Of a DNA stretch of 64,000 nucleotides, positions 63,958-64,000 are shown in pieces. The translations under genes and the position numbers were made by a program. Position 1 is the stretch's first letter; each line of letters begins with the position of its first letter. The stretch covers positions 517,416-581,415 of the forward strand of contig JALQCY010000003.1 of assembly GCA_023241745.1 (NCBI GenBank), read 5' to 3'. A model generated the notes under the pieces. The model worked only from the letters and a program-made list of their open reading frames with translations, was not told the origin of the DNA and did not search any database. This DNA is from Isoptericola peretonis. Lineage in GTDB: Bacteria > Actinomycetota > Actinomycetes > Actinomycetales > Cellulomonadaceae.

Positions 63958-64000
63958 TCGACGGTCGGTGACCGGCCCGACCGGCCGGCCCGACCGTCGA
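63958..64000. terminator. Hairpin at the right window edge after the binding-protein gene
   Basis: Arms TCGACGGTCGG (63958-63968) and CCGACCGTCGA (63990-64000) are perfectly complementary and enclose a GC-rich loop with further pairing potential. It may reduce read-through into downstream transporter genes; the structure may extend past the window. Confidence 0.55.

Overview
The window is high-GC DNA densely packed with genes on both strands, with many GTG starts, GC-rich intergenic palindromes and gene families typical of Actinomycetota: an F420-type deazaflavin nitroreductase domain, a GAF-ANTAR protein, PASTA repeats, a siderophore-interacting protein and a cysteine-ending leader peptide. 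I infer a soil-type member of the Micrococcales, perhaps close to Cellulomonadaceae or Promicromonosporaceae. That is inference from gene content only. No rRNA, tRNA, CRISPR array, insertion sequence or intact prophage was seen.

Layout. 0-12 kb: secreted GH114 hydrolase, a dinucleotide-binding oxidoreductase, the large RNA helicase HrpA, a LacI regulator with a 2-hydroxyacid dehydrogenase, a WYL regulator divergent from an epoxide hydrolase, and a siderophore-interacting protein. 12-15 kb: two lipoproteins, an M20 amidohydrolase and an IclR regulator. 15.7-20.4 kb: histidine utilisation operon hutH-hutU-hutI divergent from the IclR gene; the likely fourth enzyme HutG lies apart at 32 kb. 20.4-22 kb: LysR regulator facing a DJ-1/PfpI protein.

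22-32 kb is an accessory-looking stretch. It holds a chromate-resistance operon (split chrB, then chrA) driven from a promoter with a perfect 30-bp palindrome, a frameshifted NTF2-like gene, a DUF1254/DUF1214 protein, a GAF-ANTAR gene with a small partner, a second broken chrB fragment, a zinc alcohol dehydrogenase, DoxX, a fused nitroreductase-hemerythrin protein and a divergent MarR regulator with tandem operators.

32-47 kb: HutG, a transporter preceded by a 28-codon leader peptide and three hairpins, a methyltransferase, the 5-oxoprolinase genes pxpA and fused pxpBC, a D,D-carboxypeptidase with four PASTA repeats coupled to a YbaK-type deacylase, a STAS protein, an alditol oxidase and a MetP/MetS-type sodium symporter pair. 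46-56 kb: polar amino-acid ABC transporter, DUF1264 and DUF1801 proteins, a DksA-type zinc finger protein, an ECF sigma factor with a membrane partner divergent from a secreted protein, an Excalibur-domain protein, and an MFS transporter with a GntR regulator. 56-64 kb: a three-domain nuclease/helicase, a glycine-rich repeat protein, a cold shock protein, an aldo/keto reductase and a branched-chain amino-acid binding protein.

Several parts act together: histidine degradation (hutHUI plus hutG) under an IclR operator; chromate sensing and efflux; oxoproline recycling; and several amino-acid importers. The most notable items are the leader-peptide/hairpin cascade at 33.1-33.4 kb, the nitroreductase-hemerythrin fusion with its operators, the leaderless palindromic chr promoter, and the decayed gene pieces at 12.1, 24.9 and 28.1 kb.
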